64,000 nt of DNA from JAAZMI01 sp050948785 (GTDB lineage: Bacteria; Bacillota; Dethiobacteria; DTU022; UBA8154). How positions within the stretch are numbered: position 1 is the stretch's first letter; each line of letters starts with the position of its first letter. This document shows positions 42,365-51,429 of this stretch, piece after piece. The translations under genes and the position numbers were made by a program. The notes under the pieces were generated by a model. That model had not been told where the DNA came from and did not search any database. It worked only from the letters and a program-made list of their open reading frames with translations. The stretch spans positions 1 through 64,000 of the forward strand of contig JBMNEM010000007.1 of assembly GCA_050948785.1 (NCBI GenBank), in the 5' to 3' direction.

Positions 42365-43144
42365 ATGCGGGGATTCTTTTTTATCAGTAAAAAGAGGTTC
42401 AAAAAAATTTTCTGGCTGGCTGTACTGGTTTTCGCTATCTTTTCCTGGCAATTTTTTACGAAAAATTTGACTATACCTATTGTGGGGAGGCAAGCCCGGC
42501 TGGTGCCCATCTACTATGTTGATACAACGGAGAAAAAAATGGCCATTTCTTTTGACGCTTGCTGGGGAGCTTCTTATACCCCGGAAATCCTGGAAGTTCT
42601 ACGAGCCAACAACCTGAAAACAACTTTTTTCCTTACCGGCTTCTGGGTTGAAAAATATCCGGAGATGGTCCAAAAAATCGCTGACGAAGGTCACGAAATT
42701 GGCAATCACACCTACAGCCACCCCCATCTGAACAGCCTTGCGGAGGAACAAATCAGAGAAGAGCTGGAAAAGGTTGGAGAAATAATCTCTGAGCTGTCCG
42801 GCAAACAGCCCAACCTTTTCCGCCCTCCTTTTGGCGAATACAATAACAAGGTCATTACCACGGCAGAAAAAGCCGGGTACCGTACTATTCAATGGAGCAT
42901 CGATTCACTGGACTGGCAGGAACTGGGTAAAGAACCCATGATCAAAAGGGTTACCGAAAACCTTCATCCCGGTGCCATTGTCCTCTTCCACAACAACGGC
43001 CGCTACACAGTAGAAGCCTTGCCGGAGATTATCACCTATATAAAAAAACAGGGCTACGAAATTCTGCCGATCTCCGAACTTTTATACCAGGATAACTACT
43101 ACATTGACAGCAATACAGGGGCACAGATCCAAAAGAAGGACTAA
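42365..43144 (+). CDS. Polysaccharide deacetylase (NodB/CE4), membrane-anchored
   Basis: 259 residues. A basic start and one membrane helix (IFWLAVLVFAIFSWQFF) are followed by a NodB domain: SFDACWGASYTP, the metal pair HTYSHPHL, FRPPFGEYNN, WSIDSLDW and HPGAIVLFHN. FDACWG in place of FDDGP is the form seen in Firmicutes PdaB-type sporulation deacetylases. It should act outside the membrane on peptidoglycan or another N-acetylated glycan. The upstream ATG at 42296 has no ribosome site; the ATG at 42365 has AAAGG about ten bases before, so it is preferred but not certain. Confidence 0.87.
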   Translation: MRGFFFISKKRFKKIFWLAVLVFAIFSWQFFTKNLTIPIVGRQARLVPIYYVDTTEKKMAISFDACWGASYTPEILEVLRANNLKTTFFLTGFWVEKYPEMVQKIADEGHEIGNHTYSHPHLNSLAEEQIREELEKVGEIISELSGKQPNLFRPPFGEYNNKVITTAEKAGYRTIQWSIDSLDWQELGKEPMIKRVTENLHPGAIVLFHNNGRYTVEALPEIITYIKKQGYEILPISELLYQDNYYIDSNTGAQIQKKD

Positions 43145-43149
43145 GCAAA

Positions 43150-43212
43150 CCTGCCACGGGGACTATCCCCGCGGCTGGCAAGCACCTGCCACAAGGACCG
43201 TCCCCGCGGCTG
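43150..43212. repeat. Two direct copies of a 28-base GC-rich unit
   Basis: CCTGCCACGGGGAC... at 43150-43177 and CCTGCCACAAGGAC... at 43185-43212 both end in CCCCGCGGCTG. Each can form a GGGGAC/GTCCCC-type stem. They lie between the convergent deacetylase and cysteine desulfurase genes and may belong with the GGGGACA repeats at 5884 and 7746. Terminator use is possible, though no T tract is present. Confidence 0.75.
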
Positions 43213-43220
43213 TTTAAGTA

Positions 43221-44378
43221 TTAAAAACGCCCGGCGATCTCTCTGATAGCACTCAAAGCATGTTCGATTTCTTCTTCTCGGTTAAAGTAGCCCAGGCTGA
43301 AACGGACTGTTCCCTGAGGAAAAGTGCCCAGTGTGCGGTGGGCATTGGGTGCACAGTGCAGTCCCGTACGACACATGATGCCATAAACGTGTTCCAGAAG
43401 ATAGCCCAGCTCACCACAATCCAGTCCCTCGAGGACAAACGAAACCACAGCAGTAGAAGGATAATCCCCCTCGGAATTGAAGACTTTGACCTTCCTGATT
43501 TCCCGTAAACCGGCCAGCAGTTTTTGGGCCAACCTTTGCTCATGCCCGGCAATAGCGGAAACTCCGATTTTTTGGATAAATTTTATCCCCTCATTGAAGC
43601 CTGCCAGGCCAGGGGTATTCATCGTTCCGGCTTCGAGGTAATCCGGCATCATTTCCGGCTGGTGGTCATCTTCCGACCTGCTTCCGGTCCCTCCTTCACG
43701 CCAGGGCTTTATTTTTACTCCCTCCCGGACGTAAAGCAGTCCTACTCCCGGGGGCCCTAACAAACCTTTATGCCCGGTAAAAGCTGCCAGGTGAGGTTTT
43801 ATCTCCTGCAGGTCAAGATCCAGGGAACCCGCCGTCTGGGCCGCGTCTAAAAGGAAATAAACCCCTTTTTCCCAGGCCAGCCTGCTGATCTCTTTTACAG
43901 GTAATACCCTTCCCAGGACATTGGAAGCATGAGTGCAGACGATCAACTTTGTTTGAGAGTTAATCGCTCTGGCGATCTCCTGAACATCCAGGAAACCGGA
44001 AGAATCACAGGAAACCATGGTTGCCGTAACCATTCCATTGTGACAAAGAGAGTTTAAAGGCCTGGTCACGGAGTTATGTTCCAGAGAAGTATAAACAACA
44101 TGATCCCCCGGTTCCAAAATGCCCTTGAGAGCCATATTCAAAGAATCCGTAGCGTTAAGAGTAAAAATGATCTCTTCAGGCTTGGCAACCCCCAAAAAGG
44201 ATGCCGCTCTTTCCCTCGTTTCAAATACAAGACGCCCGGCTTGAAGGGCGCGTGTATAACCGGAACGCCCAGGACTGGCACCACCGTTACGCAGGTAGTT
44301 CTCAGCAGCTTTGTAAACACTCTCCGGTTTAGGCCAGGAAGTCGCAGCATTATCAAAATAAATAATTTTTTCGGCCAT
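43221..44378 (-). CDS. Cysteine desulfurase family protein (class V PLP)
   Basis: 385 residues. CTHASNVLGRVLPVKEI and DAAQTAGSLDLDL are the cofactor strands, TGHKGLLGPPGVGLLYV holds the PLP lysine, and RTGLHCAPNAHRTLGT carries the catalytic cysteine near the end. It takes sulfur or selenium from cysteine or selenocysteine; the subgroup next to DUF3343 is often tied to selenium or molybdenum-enzyme maturation. Its ATG at 44378 shares a base with the DUF3343 stop (TGATG). Confidence 0.92.
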   Translation of the reverse strand: MAEKIIYFDNAATSWPKPESVYKAAENYLRNGGASPGRSGYTRALQAGRLVFETRERAASFLGVAKPEEIIFTLNATDSLNMALKGILEPGDHVVYTSLEHNSVTRPLNSLCHNGMVTATMVSCDSSGFLDVQEIARAINSQTKLIVCTHASNVLGRVLPVKEISRLAWEKGVYFLLDAAQTAGSLDLDLQEIKPHLAAFTGHKGLLGPPGVGLLYVREGVKIKPWREGGTGSRSEDDHQPEMMPDYLEAGTMNTPGLAGFNEGIKFIQKIGVSAIAGHEQRLAQKLLAGLREIRKVKVFNSEGDYPSTAVVSFVLEGLDCGELGYLLEHVYGIMCRTGLHCAPNAHRTLGTFPQGTVRFSLGYFNREEEIEHALSAIREIAGRF

Positions 44379-44659
44379 CAAGTTTTCTTCTCTCTCCCTT
44401 TATCTAAAAAAGACAACAGTTTTGCGGATACTTTTTCTTCCAGAGTATAAACACCCTCGATGGAGACAGCCTCGTTTTCCAGATAAGCTTGGATACTTTC
44501 CGCCTCACCGGGAAGACAACAAAGAGCCACCCCGCAGCTGGAACTGATCTTCCGGGGCACAGGAACCATTTTGAACTCCCGTTTGGTTTTAGCCAAAACT
44601 TTTTCGGCACGAATTGCCTGGTGAGTTGTCGGAAAAGTAAAATAACATTTTTTAACCAC
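44378..44659 (-). CDS. DUF3343 (putative Se/S-binding) protein
   Basis: 93 residues. CYFTFPTTHQAIRAEKVL and the pair SSSCGVALCCLPGEAESI match DUF3343, a small protein that in many anaerobes sits beside cysteine desulfurases, YedF/SirA or selenium genes. It may accept the sulfur or selenium. Coupled to the downstream desulfurase gene by overlap. Its start is ATG at 44659; the 126 bases upstream hold no gene. Confidence 0.9.
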   Translation of the reverse strand: MVKKCYFTFPTTHQAIRAEKVLAKTKREFKMVPVPRKISSSCGVALCCLPGEAESIQAYLENEAVSIEGVYTLEEKVSAKLLSFLDKGREKKT

Positions 44660-44785
44660 AGAGCACCTCGCAAATGAAAAAGTTAAAGCGACCCATTCCT
44701 TGATACTATATTATTATATTATAACAGCTACTTTGGTGACTGGAAATAGAAATACTTTATAATCTAGGTGTTAACTATAAATATT

Positions 44786-46222
44786 TTAAGGTTTTAGCCG
44801 GTTTTTGATCCCACGAAAAGCAGTCCGGAAAAGCTGCCCCAGAATGAAAATAAAGATCAAAATCACCCGTGCCCCGGAGACGATATCTTTTCCCAGAAGG
44901 CCTAAATTCTTTCTGCCTTCCTGCCAGACCAGCCCCCCGCGTCCCAAATAAAACTGCAGACGCCATTTCAAGCGTTCCCAGGCTGCAGGATTATTTAAAA
45001 AATAAAATCCTGTCAGCACGGCTGCAACCAGCAATACTATAACACCTATGGTCCAGGTGAGCACCCCTCCCCATTTACCCACCCTGGAGGAAAACTCTGC
45101 CTCATCTTCTTCCCCCACAGATTCCCCATAAAAATAAAGACTGACGACATCAGCAAAAAAAGAAATACCGCTTTGGGCTGCCTCTTTACTGTTCAGATGT
45201 GTTCCGACTTCCAGTAAAAGATTCAAAGGTGTTAAATCCTGGTTGAAATCACCCCACCCCAACAGAACCCCCTTAATCAATCCAGGGTAGATTTCATCTG
45301 CCAGGGCCTTCAAATCATAAGCAAAGCTCCTATTGACCGTGAAAGAAGGGTTTTCCTGCCCGACAACAAACTGGATCTTCGTGACCCAATCTCCATCGAC
45401 CTTTGCAGAGTAGGTTTCCGGGGGAGCTGCGTCCCGGTGTATATCAAAAATAACATCGGGGTCATGCTCCAGGAGTTCTACTGCAGTTCCCCTGGCCCGG
45501 AGGTAAGCATCACGGTCGTGGGGCAAATGCAGATCCTCGGAATAGACAACATTGATGTTTTTTTCTTCCAGGGCTTTCTTAAAAGCCTTACCCACGGCGT
45601 GGATCCCTCCCCGGCCGTAAACACTTTCAGTTCCATCACTGGGCACATAAGATTCATCATTATGTGTATGATAGATGGCGATAATCCGACGCGGCTTACC
45701 AGGTTTTTCCACCGCCGCCAAATCCGGCAAAAAGGGCTTCCCGGGGATATTTACCACTTCTTTTTTTTCCGGGGAATTACCGCAAATATTTTTTATCGCG
45801 GATTTCTTTAACTTCTCTGTACGAATATACCGGGCATGGGCCACATAGTCCTCTACCCGCTCCACGGTGAAAAGACGGTTTTTTTCATCAAGGTATTGGT
45901 CACCGCGCCGGAGGCGGTGCCCGGTGACAGTAATAACTTTTCCTTCCCCATCAACCAGCTGGAAGTATTTTTCAGCAGCAATTTCCTCTTTTTCCAACTC
46001 TGTCAGGAGCGGTGAGGAGCCTGTTTCCCGGGCCTGTGTGCTGCCAGGGTAAGGAATGATCATCCTTCCGGCAGTTTGCACCCGGGAGGAGATGCGTGCC
46101 GGCGTGCTGACGGCATCCCGGCCATAAAACCGGGAAACTTCCACGCCACCTAGCAAGCAGGAAACGATAAATAAGAAAAAAAAAGCAAACGGCATAAAAC
46201 ACTTGGGAATCATCCTACACAC
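44786..46222 (-). CDS. spoIIP: Stage II sporulation protein P (peptidoglycan amidase)
   Basis: 478 residues. An N-terminal membrane helix lies at about 8-26. The SpoIIP domain (about 180-370) contains YHTHNDESYVPSDG, FDIHRDAAPPETY and LLLEVGTHLNSKEA, the zinc and active-site regions. Two hydrophobic segments lie near 395-415 and 445-465, more than usual and perhaps a second anchor. SpoIIP with SpoIID and SpoIIM thins the septal wall for engulfment. A GTG at 46222 is given as start; an ATG nine bases later is also possible. Confidence 0.95.
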   Translation of the reverse strand: MCRMIPKCFMPFAFFFLFIVSCLLGGVEVSRFYGRDAVSTPARISSRVQTAGRMIIPYPGSTQARETGSSPLLTELEKEEIAAEKYFQLVDGEGKVITVTGHRLRRGDQYLDEKNRLFTVERVEDYVAHARYIRTEKLKKSAIKNICGNSPEKKEVVNIPGKPFLPDLAAVEKPGKPRRIIAIYHTHNDESYVPSDGTESVYGRGGIHAVGKAFKKALEEKNINVVYSEDLHLPHDRDAYLRARGTAVELLEHDPDVIFDIHRDAAPPETYSAKVDGDWVTKIQFVVGQENPSFTVNRSFAYDLKALADEIYPGLIKGVLLGWGDFNQDLTPLNLLLEVGTHLNSKEAAQSGISFFADVVSLYFYGESVGEEDEAEFSSRVGKWGGVLTWTIGVIVLLVAAVLTGFYFLNNPAAWERLKWRLQFYLGRGGLVWQEGRKNLGLLGKDIVSGARVILIFIFILGQLFRTAFRGIKNRLKP

Positions 46223-46243
46223 TACCCTTAATTAAATATTAGC

Positions 46244-46867
46244 TTATTCCCCTACTCGGTGCAGCCTCTCCCGGATCTCCCCGACAATTTCTGCCAGTAA
46301 AACTGCCAGCACCCCGGCCAAAAGTGCAGCCCCCCAAACTCCCCCGCCGCCTAAAATAAAAGTGTTTGCGCCTAAACCGCGCCGCAGGTTATCACCCCAG
46401 GCCAAAATTTCAACAAACAGTACACCCAAAAAGGCGCCGATAAAAGAAGCCCGCCGGGAACGCCCCAATGTATAAGCTACGAGCGCGGCGATCAAAGCGG
46501 GTAAAAAAAGAGGGTCTATATCAAAATGGCCAACACCGGGATTTCCCGGTAAAAGGCGATCCGCGCTCCGGATTACGAGTGCAGTCACTACCGCAACCAG
46601 CAGAGCTCTATACTTTTCATTTCGTTCGTCAGCGGTGACCAACAGATAAATCACGAGCATCAAAGGTATGAGCATCCCGCCTATGTTTACTTTTAAACCT
46701 CCAACCAGGGGTACAGACGGTAAATACCCCCCGATAAGCATGGCGGAGAGCATCAGGAACGCCTGTTTCCCGGTCAGCCGCATTCGTTCCAAAACCCGCT
46801 CCAGCGCACCCAAATAAAGAAGGGCCAGCAGGAGAATGAGAAGGCCAAGAGCTATGACGTTGAACAT
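46244..46867 (-). CDS. DUF1614 membrane protein
   Basis: 207 residues with about six membrane helices. The pattern MLIGGYLPSVPLVGGLKVNIGG and GRSRRASFIGAFLGVLFVEI fits DUF1614, of unknown function, found in Clostridia and some archaea. It starts 21 bases upstream of spoIIP's beginning, same strand, so they may be cotranscribed in sporulation. GGATGGAG precedes the ATG. Confidence 0.8.
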   Translation of the reverse strand: MFNVIALGLLILLLALLYLGALERVLERMRLTGKQAFLMLSAMLIGGYLPSVPLVGGLKVNIGGMLIPLMLVIYLLVTADERNEKYRALLVAVVTALVIRSADRLLPGNPGVGHFDIDPLFLPALIAALVAYTLGRSRRASFIGAFLGVLFVEILAWGDNLRRGLGANTFILGGGGVWGAALLAGVLAVLLAEIVGEIRERLHRVGE

Positions 46868-47041
46868 GTCTCCATCCTTTTTCGCAAAAAAATAAGGAGA
46901 AGTGATATTTTAGTATCTCCTTCTCCGCAAATTTTAATAAATATTCTTTTATGCTTCCATTCTACTAATTATACCCTGCCAGTGGAGGACACAACCGCTG
47001 CTCCGGGACACTATTCCTGACCTCATGCGTCCCTATATTTG

Positions 47042-47263
47042 TTAGTGGCAGCTGGCACAGCTGGTGCTACTGCAGCCGCTGCAACTGCTGCCCGCAGGGG
47101 AAGAGCCTGCCGCACTGCCGGCGGAACGCCCGACACGAAAAGCAGACATTACCCGACGGCTTTCGCCCCCGCATGCAGGACATTGGGAAAAAGGCTTATC
47201 GTTCATTTTACAAAGTTTTTCAAACCGGTGACCGCACCCGCAAAGAAATTCATAGATAGGCAT
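47042..47263 (-). CDS. FmdB-type zinc ribbon protein
   Basis: 73 residues. MPIYEFLCGCGHRFEKLCKM and CPACGGESRRVMSAFRV form the FmdB zinc ribbon. The tail is Ser/Gly/Cys rich (GSSCSGCSSTSCASCH), which could bind a second metal. GAGGGAGG before the ATG. The family is often regulatory by name only; its role is unknown. Confidence 0.93.
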   Translation of the reverse strand: MPIYEFLCGCGHRFEKLCKMNDKPFSQCPACGGESRRVMSAFRVGRSAGSAAGSSPAGSSCSGCSSTSCASCH

Positions 47264-47315
47264 GCGCGACCTCCCTCCTCACCTGTTCACTACTTTTCAG
47301 TTCTGCGTAGTCTCC

Positions 47316-48938
47316 TTAGATTCTGGTCTCACTATAATAGGGGTTGATCTCCACAGCTTTAGTGGAAAGAATATGTTCAACCTCTTTCAACTCATTTAAA
47401 ACCTTTTCCGAAACATGGTTGTCCACTTGCAACACCATCACAGCTTCGCCCCCCACTTCCCGGCGGCCAACCTGCATACTGGCAATATTAATATTGTTAT
47501 TTCCCAAAATCGTTCCTACTTTACCGATTACACCAGGCTTATCAGCATATTTGCTAACAAACATATAACGCGAAGGTACTACTTCAATTCGATAATCACC
47601 AATCTGGACAATACGAATATCGTTTCGCCCAAAAATTGTTCCGGCAATAGTAAAAGTCTGTTCACCGGCTGTTACCTTTACTGTAATCAAATTATTAAAA
47701 ATAGAATTGCCTTTACTGGTGATCTCCTTTACTTTTATACCTCTTTGCTTGGCAATTAGCGGCGCATTTACAAAATTGACGTTGCTGTCCAGCATCACAC
47801 GTAAAAAGCCAATAAGTAAAGCCGTCGTGAGGGGTGTAACCGGGTATTCAGCAACACTGCCGCTATAAGTAATCTCCACTGCTTCTACCCTGCCGTTAAA
47901 AACCTGCATATAAAAACTTCCCAAAATTTTCATTAAAGGAACAAATGCTTCAATTTCGCTCAGGAGTTCCGGTGGCAACACGGGCGCATTTACAGCCATA
48001 TGCAAGGGTTCACCCTTTAAGGCATGAATCATCTCCTCCGCCACCTGCACAGCGACATTGACCTGCGCTTCCCGCGTAGAAGCCCCCAGGTGGGGAGTAC
48101 TGATCACCTGTTCAAGCTGTAGAAGAGGATTGTTGTTACCAGGAGGTTCTTCCTCAAACACATCCAATGCTGCACCGGCCACTTTTCCGGCAACAATTGC
48201 CTCGTAAAGGGCCTTTTCATCAACCAGCCCGCCACGCGCGCAGTTGATAATGCGCACGCCATCTTTCATCCTGGCCAACTCCTCTGCCCCGATCATATAC
48301 TTGGTAGAAGAAGTTTTGGGAATATGCAAAGTAATAAAGTCAGCCTGCGCAATAATTTCATCAAAATTTTTGGCAATAACCCCTATCTTTTCAGCTTGTT
48401 CCGCCGAGATATAGGGATCGTAGGCCAAGACTTTCATCCCAAAGGCCCGTGCTCTTTTGGCCACTTCACCACCAATGCGCCCCAGCCCTATAATCCCCAG
48501 ACATTTTTTATAAAGCTCCAGGCCCATAAATTTGTTTCTCTGCCATTGACCGGCCTTCATAGAACTTGAAGCCGGCGGTATATTGCGGGCCAGGGCCAAC
48601 ATTAAGGCCATAGTGTGCTCCGCTGCCGAAATCGTGTTACCCTCCGGGGCATTAAGAACTAAAACACCCTGCTCCGTTGCTTTTTCCACATCAATATTAT
48701 CAACCCCCACCCCTGCTCTGCCAATAACTTTCAATTTTTTCCCGGCACCGATTACATCCGCGGTCACCTTCGTGCCGCTGCGGACCAGCAAAGCATCATA
48801 TTCACCGATGATCTCTATGATATCCTGAGGTGAAAGATCCTTTTTTATATCAACCTGCGCAATACCTTGAAGCAACTGAATACCTTTTTCTGATACGGGA
48901 TCACTGACCAGAACCTTGCACTGTTTAGCGCCCTCCAT
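47316..48938 (-). CDS. serA: D-3-phosphoglycerate dehydrogenase
   Basis: 540 residues, the long form. The catalytic/NAD domain contains VLNAPEGNTISAAEHTMALM, GLGRIGGEVAKRARAFG and CARGGLVDEKALYEAI. An intervening ASB-type domain follows at 320-455, then a C-terminal ACT domain (HEVA-type start ADKPGVIGKVGTIL). It starts serine synthesis and is usually inhibited by serine through ACT. GGGAGG lies upstream of the ATG. No serB or serC is nearby. Confidence 0.97.
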   Translation of the reverse strand: MEGAKQCKVLVSDPVSEKGIQLLQGIAQVDIKKDLSPQDIIEIIGEYDALLVRSGTKVTADVIGAGKKLKVIGRAGVGVDNIDVEKATEQGVLVLNAPEGNTISAAEHTMALMLALARNIPPASSSMKAGQWQRNKFMGLELYKKCLGIIGLGRIGGEVAKRARAFGMKVLAYDPYISAEQAEKIGVIAKNFDEIIAQADFITLHIPKTSSTKYMIGAEELARMKDGVRIINCARGGLVDEKALYEAIVAGKVAGAALDVFEEEPPGNNNPLLQLEQVISTPHLGASTREAQVNVAVQVAEEMIHALKGEPLHMAVNAPVLPPELLSEIEAFVPLMKILGSFYMQVFNGRVEAVEITYSGSVAEYPVTPLTTALLIGFLRVMLDSNVNFVNAPLIAKQRGIKVKEITSKGNSIFNNLITVKVTAGEQTFTIAGTIFGRNDIRIVQIGDYRIEVVPSRYMFVSKYADKPGVIGKVGTILGNNNINIASMQVGRREVGGEAVMVLQVDNHVSEKVLNELKEVEHILSTKAVEINPYYSETRI

Positions 48939-49260
48939 AAATATTTAACCTCCCACAGCAATATCTCAGAGAAACTTTTACCACTTTAATATAGCACAAC
49001 TTTAGTTGATAGGCAATAATACTATTAACCCTTAAATAGCGATACTACCCGCATATTTGCATTAAAGTATCCAACAACTCCTGACATCTCCGGAGGGTTG
49101 TTCTTTTTAACGGCACTGCCGAAAACCAGGGCAAAGGAATGGCCCATGTATTTTCCAATTCCATAAAAAAATAAAAACGGGCTTACCTGCGGATCTAACC
49201 ACGGTTTCCCGTCCTAGCACATCACTCGCCTTTCTAAGGTATGCTTATTCCTGAAAATAC
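48939..49260. other. Intergenic stretch before serA, with a plus-strand hairpin
   Basis: No gene seen. AACAACTCC (49073-49081) and GGAGGGTTGTT (49092-49102) form a stem with one bulge, followed by CTTTTTAA on the plus strand, as a terminator would be. No rightward gene precedes it, since serA reads left. A small plus-strand RNA between 48939 and 49110 is possible. No T-box or known riboswitch motif is present. Confidence 0.4.
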
Positions 49261-49620
49261 CTAAAAATCAATGAGCCCTAAGCTGATCTTTAAAGCTTCA
49301 TTTACTTTGGCCATAATCTTTTCATCCATTTCCGTAATCTTTTGCTGTAACCTTTGTTTGTCAATCGTCCGTATCTGCTCGAGTAGAATAACCGAATCCT
49401 TTTCCAGCCCGTGTTCTTCGGCAGACAGCTCCACATGTGTCGGCAGCTTGGCCTTTTCAATATGCGAAGTAATCGCCGCAACAATCACCGTCGGGCTGTA
49501 TTTATTTCCCACGTTGTTCTGAATAACCAAAACGGGCCTGAAGCCTCCCTGTTCCGAACCGACCACGGGGCTGAGATCGGCATAAAAGATAAAACCACGT
49601 TTCACATCCACCTTATTCAC
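49261..49620 (-). CDS. mazF: MazF/EndoA endoribonuclease toxin
   Basis: 119 residues. VKRGFIFYADLSPVVGSEQGG and RPVLVIQNNVGNKYSPTVIVAAI are near-identical in type to Bacillus EndoA/MazF; the catalytic Arg and Thr regions are intact. It cuts mRNA at a short site, as a dimer. The start is a GTG (49620, or 49611 within the same frame), and it overlaps the antitoxin gene by 8 bases. Confidence 0.95.
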   Translation of the reverse strand: MNKVDVKRGFIFYADLSPVVGSEQGGFRPVLVIQNNVGNKYSPTVIVAAITSHIEKAKLPTHVELSAEEHGLEKDSVILLEQIRTIDKQRLQQKITEMDEKIMAKVNEALKISLGLIDF

Positions 49621-49888
49621 TCTCCGTTATCATTTCCCTGGCAAGCCGGTCCGCCTCATTTTCAACTGATAGTGCTTCATTGGCCAGGGCCAAATTCAGC
49701 CGTGCCATCTCAATATAACCCTCCTGCATACTTTCCCGTATCTGCTTTTTTTTCCGTTCTTGAAGATAAAGCTTCATCGCCTCCCGAATAAACTCGCTGC
49801 GTGTCTTTTTCTCCATTTCGACAACACCGTCAACCTCCTGCAACAAGCTGTGTGGCAAACTAATCATAATTCGTTTTGTCCTCGCCAA
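49613..49888 (-). CDS. mazE: MazE/EndoAI-type antitoxin (ribbon-helix-helix)
   Basis: 91 residues. KRIMISLPHSLLQEVDGVVE with EKKTRSEFIREAMKLYLQER is the RHH DNA-binding part; the acidic C-terminus should bind MazF. It also represses its own operon. It lies between alr and mazF, the classic alr-mazE-mazF order of Firmicutes. Confidence 0.94.
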   Translation of the reverse strand: MARTKRIMISLPHSLLQEVDGVVEMEKKTRSEFIREAMKLYLQERKKKQIRESMQEGYIEMARLNLALANEALSVENEADRLAREMITESE

Positions 49889-49999
49889 GGAAAAGCACCC
49901 CCTGAATAAAAATGGATAAATATTTGCCCCGCGGTATACTTATTATTCAGCCTCTTTACCTTTTTATACATTAATTTATATATCCAGATATACTCGAGA

Positions 50000-51169
50000 T
50001 TAAAAAATTTTTATATTTTTTACCGTCCCCTCCTGGCAGTAAACCCTGGGAACCTTCTTACTGATATTACAGAGGACTTCATAGCTGATCGTCCCCAGCT
50101 CCCGGGCAAGCTCATCAGCGCGGATCTCCTCGTGACCCTGACTGCCGAAAGCGACTACTTCATCACCTTCCTTGGCGGAAAGAACTTCTCCCACATCCAG
50201 CATCGTATAATCCATGCAAACCCTTCCAGCAATGGGGGCTCTTCTCCCGCGTACCAGCATCGCACCTCTATTGGATAAAAGTCTGTTGTAACCATCGGCA
50301 TAGCCCAGCGCTACAGTGGCGATTGTTGTCTCTTTCGGAGTGGAATAAATCCCTCCGTAGCTAATGGGCGTCCCGGCAGGAACTTTTTTCAAAAAAACAA
50401 TCCTGCTTTTCAAAGACATCACAGGAAGCAGCCTCGGCCGCTCTCTTTGCAGATTCTGCACCGGATAATAACCATAAAGGCTTATACCGGCCCTGACCAG
50501 ATCAAAATGTGCTCCGGGAAATTCCAACGCTGCCGCACTGTTGGCCGCATGTTTGAGAGATATTTGGATCTTTTTTTCCCGGCAGGCCCGTAAAATACTT
50601 TTAAAAACCCGCAGTTGGCAATGGGTAAAGCTTGGATCCGCCTCGTCAGCAGCAGCAAAATGTGTATAAACCCCTTCCAGCACAACCCCGGGGAGAGCAG
50701 CAACTCTTTCCAGGAAATTTAAAGCTTCACGCGGATTATTTAACCCCAGTCTGCCCATACCTGTATCAAGCTTGACATGGACAGCAACCCGCTTGCCCCG
50801 CGCCTGAGCCAGCTGTGAAAGAGCAGCAACCGTTTCCCAGTTAAAAATGGTCGGGGTTAGCTGCATTTCCAATAAAGAAAGGTTTTGCCGGGGATCTGTA
50901 TAGCCCAAGATGAGAATGGGCGCTGAAACACTCTTTTCCCGCAGGCTTTTACCCTCCTCCAGGGAAGCCACCCCCAACATCGCCGCTCCTTCCCGGAGGG
51001 CAACACAAGCCACTTCATAGGCCCCGTGGCCGTAAGCATCTGCTTTGACCACGGCCAACAGTTGAACATTTGCGGGTAAAAACCGCCGAAATTCCCTTAC
51101 ATTGGCAGCTAATTTGGAAAGGTCAATCTCTACCCAGGTAGGCCTGCCCAAGTATCGTGAAATATCCAT
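50000..51169 (-). CDS. alr: Alanine racemase
   Basis: 389 residues. RPTWVEIDLSKL, the PLP lysine in VVKADAYGHGAYEVA, GMGRLGL and the C-terminal tyrosine in ISYGGIY are all present. It makes D-alanine for peptidoglycan. Start is ATG at 51169 with AGGTGA about 11 bases before; a GTG at 51184 in the same frame is the alternative. The mazEF pair follows after 110 bases. Confidence 0.96.
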   Translation of the reverse strand: MDISRYLGRPTWVEIDLSKLAANVREFRRFLPANVQLLAVVKADAYGHGAYEVACVALREGAAMLGVASLEEGKSLREKSVSAPILILGYTDPRQNLSLLEMQLTPTIFNWETVAALSQLAQARGKRVAVHVKLDTGMGRLGLNNPREALNFLERVAALPGVVLEGVYTHFAAADEADPSFTHCQLRVFKSILRACREKKIQISLKHAANSAAALEFPGAHFDLVRAGISLYGYYPVQNLQRERPRLLPVMSLKSRIVFLKKVPAGTPISYGGIYSTPKETTIATVALGYADGYNRLLSNRGAMLVRGRRAPIAGRVCMDYTMLDVGEVLSAKEGDEVVAFGSQGHEEIRADELARELGTISYEVLCNISKKVPRVYCQEGTVKNIKIF

Positions 51170-51429
51170 TGCTTTACTTTTCACCTAACTTTTTCCGGTC
51201 TATATTGCGGACATTAGTACAAATACAGGCCGATCATTACTAATTTTTATTCCACAACGCTTATATTTATTCCTGTTAGAAAAAAGGATTTATCAACATA
51301 CTTTTATTTCCAGTCAAGCCGGCAAAGTGCTTCCTGCCAATCCCGGTAATTTCGCTGATTAAAAACCGGAAAAACCTCAAAAAATGACAGAATCGTTATC
51401 CTCGCAAGTATAGCGGTCATTAAAAAATT

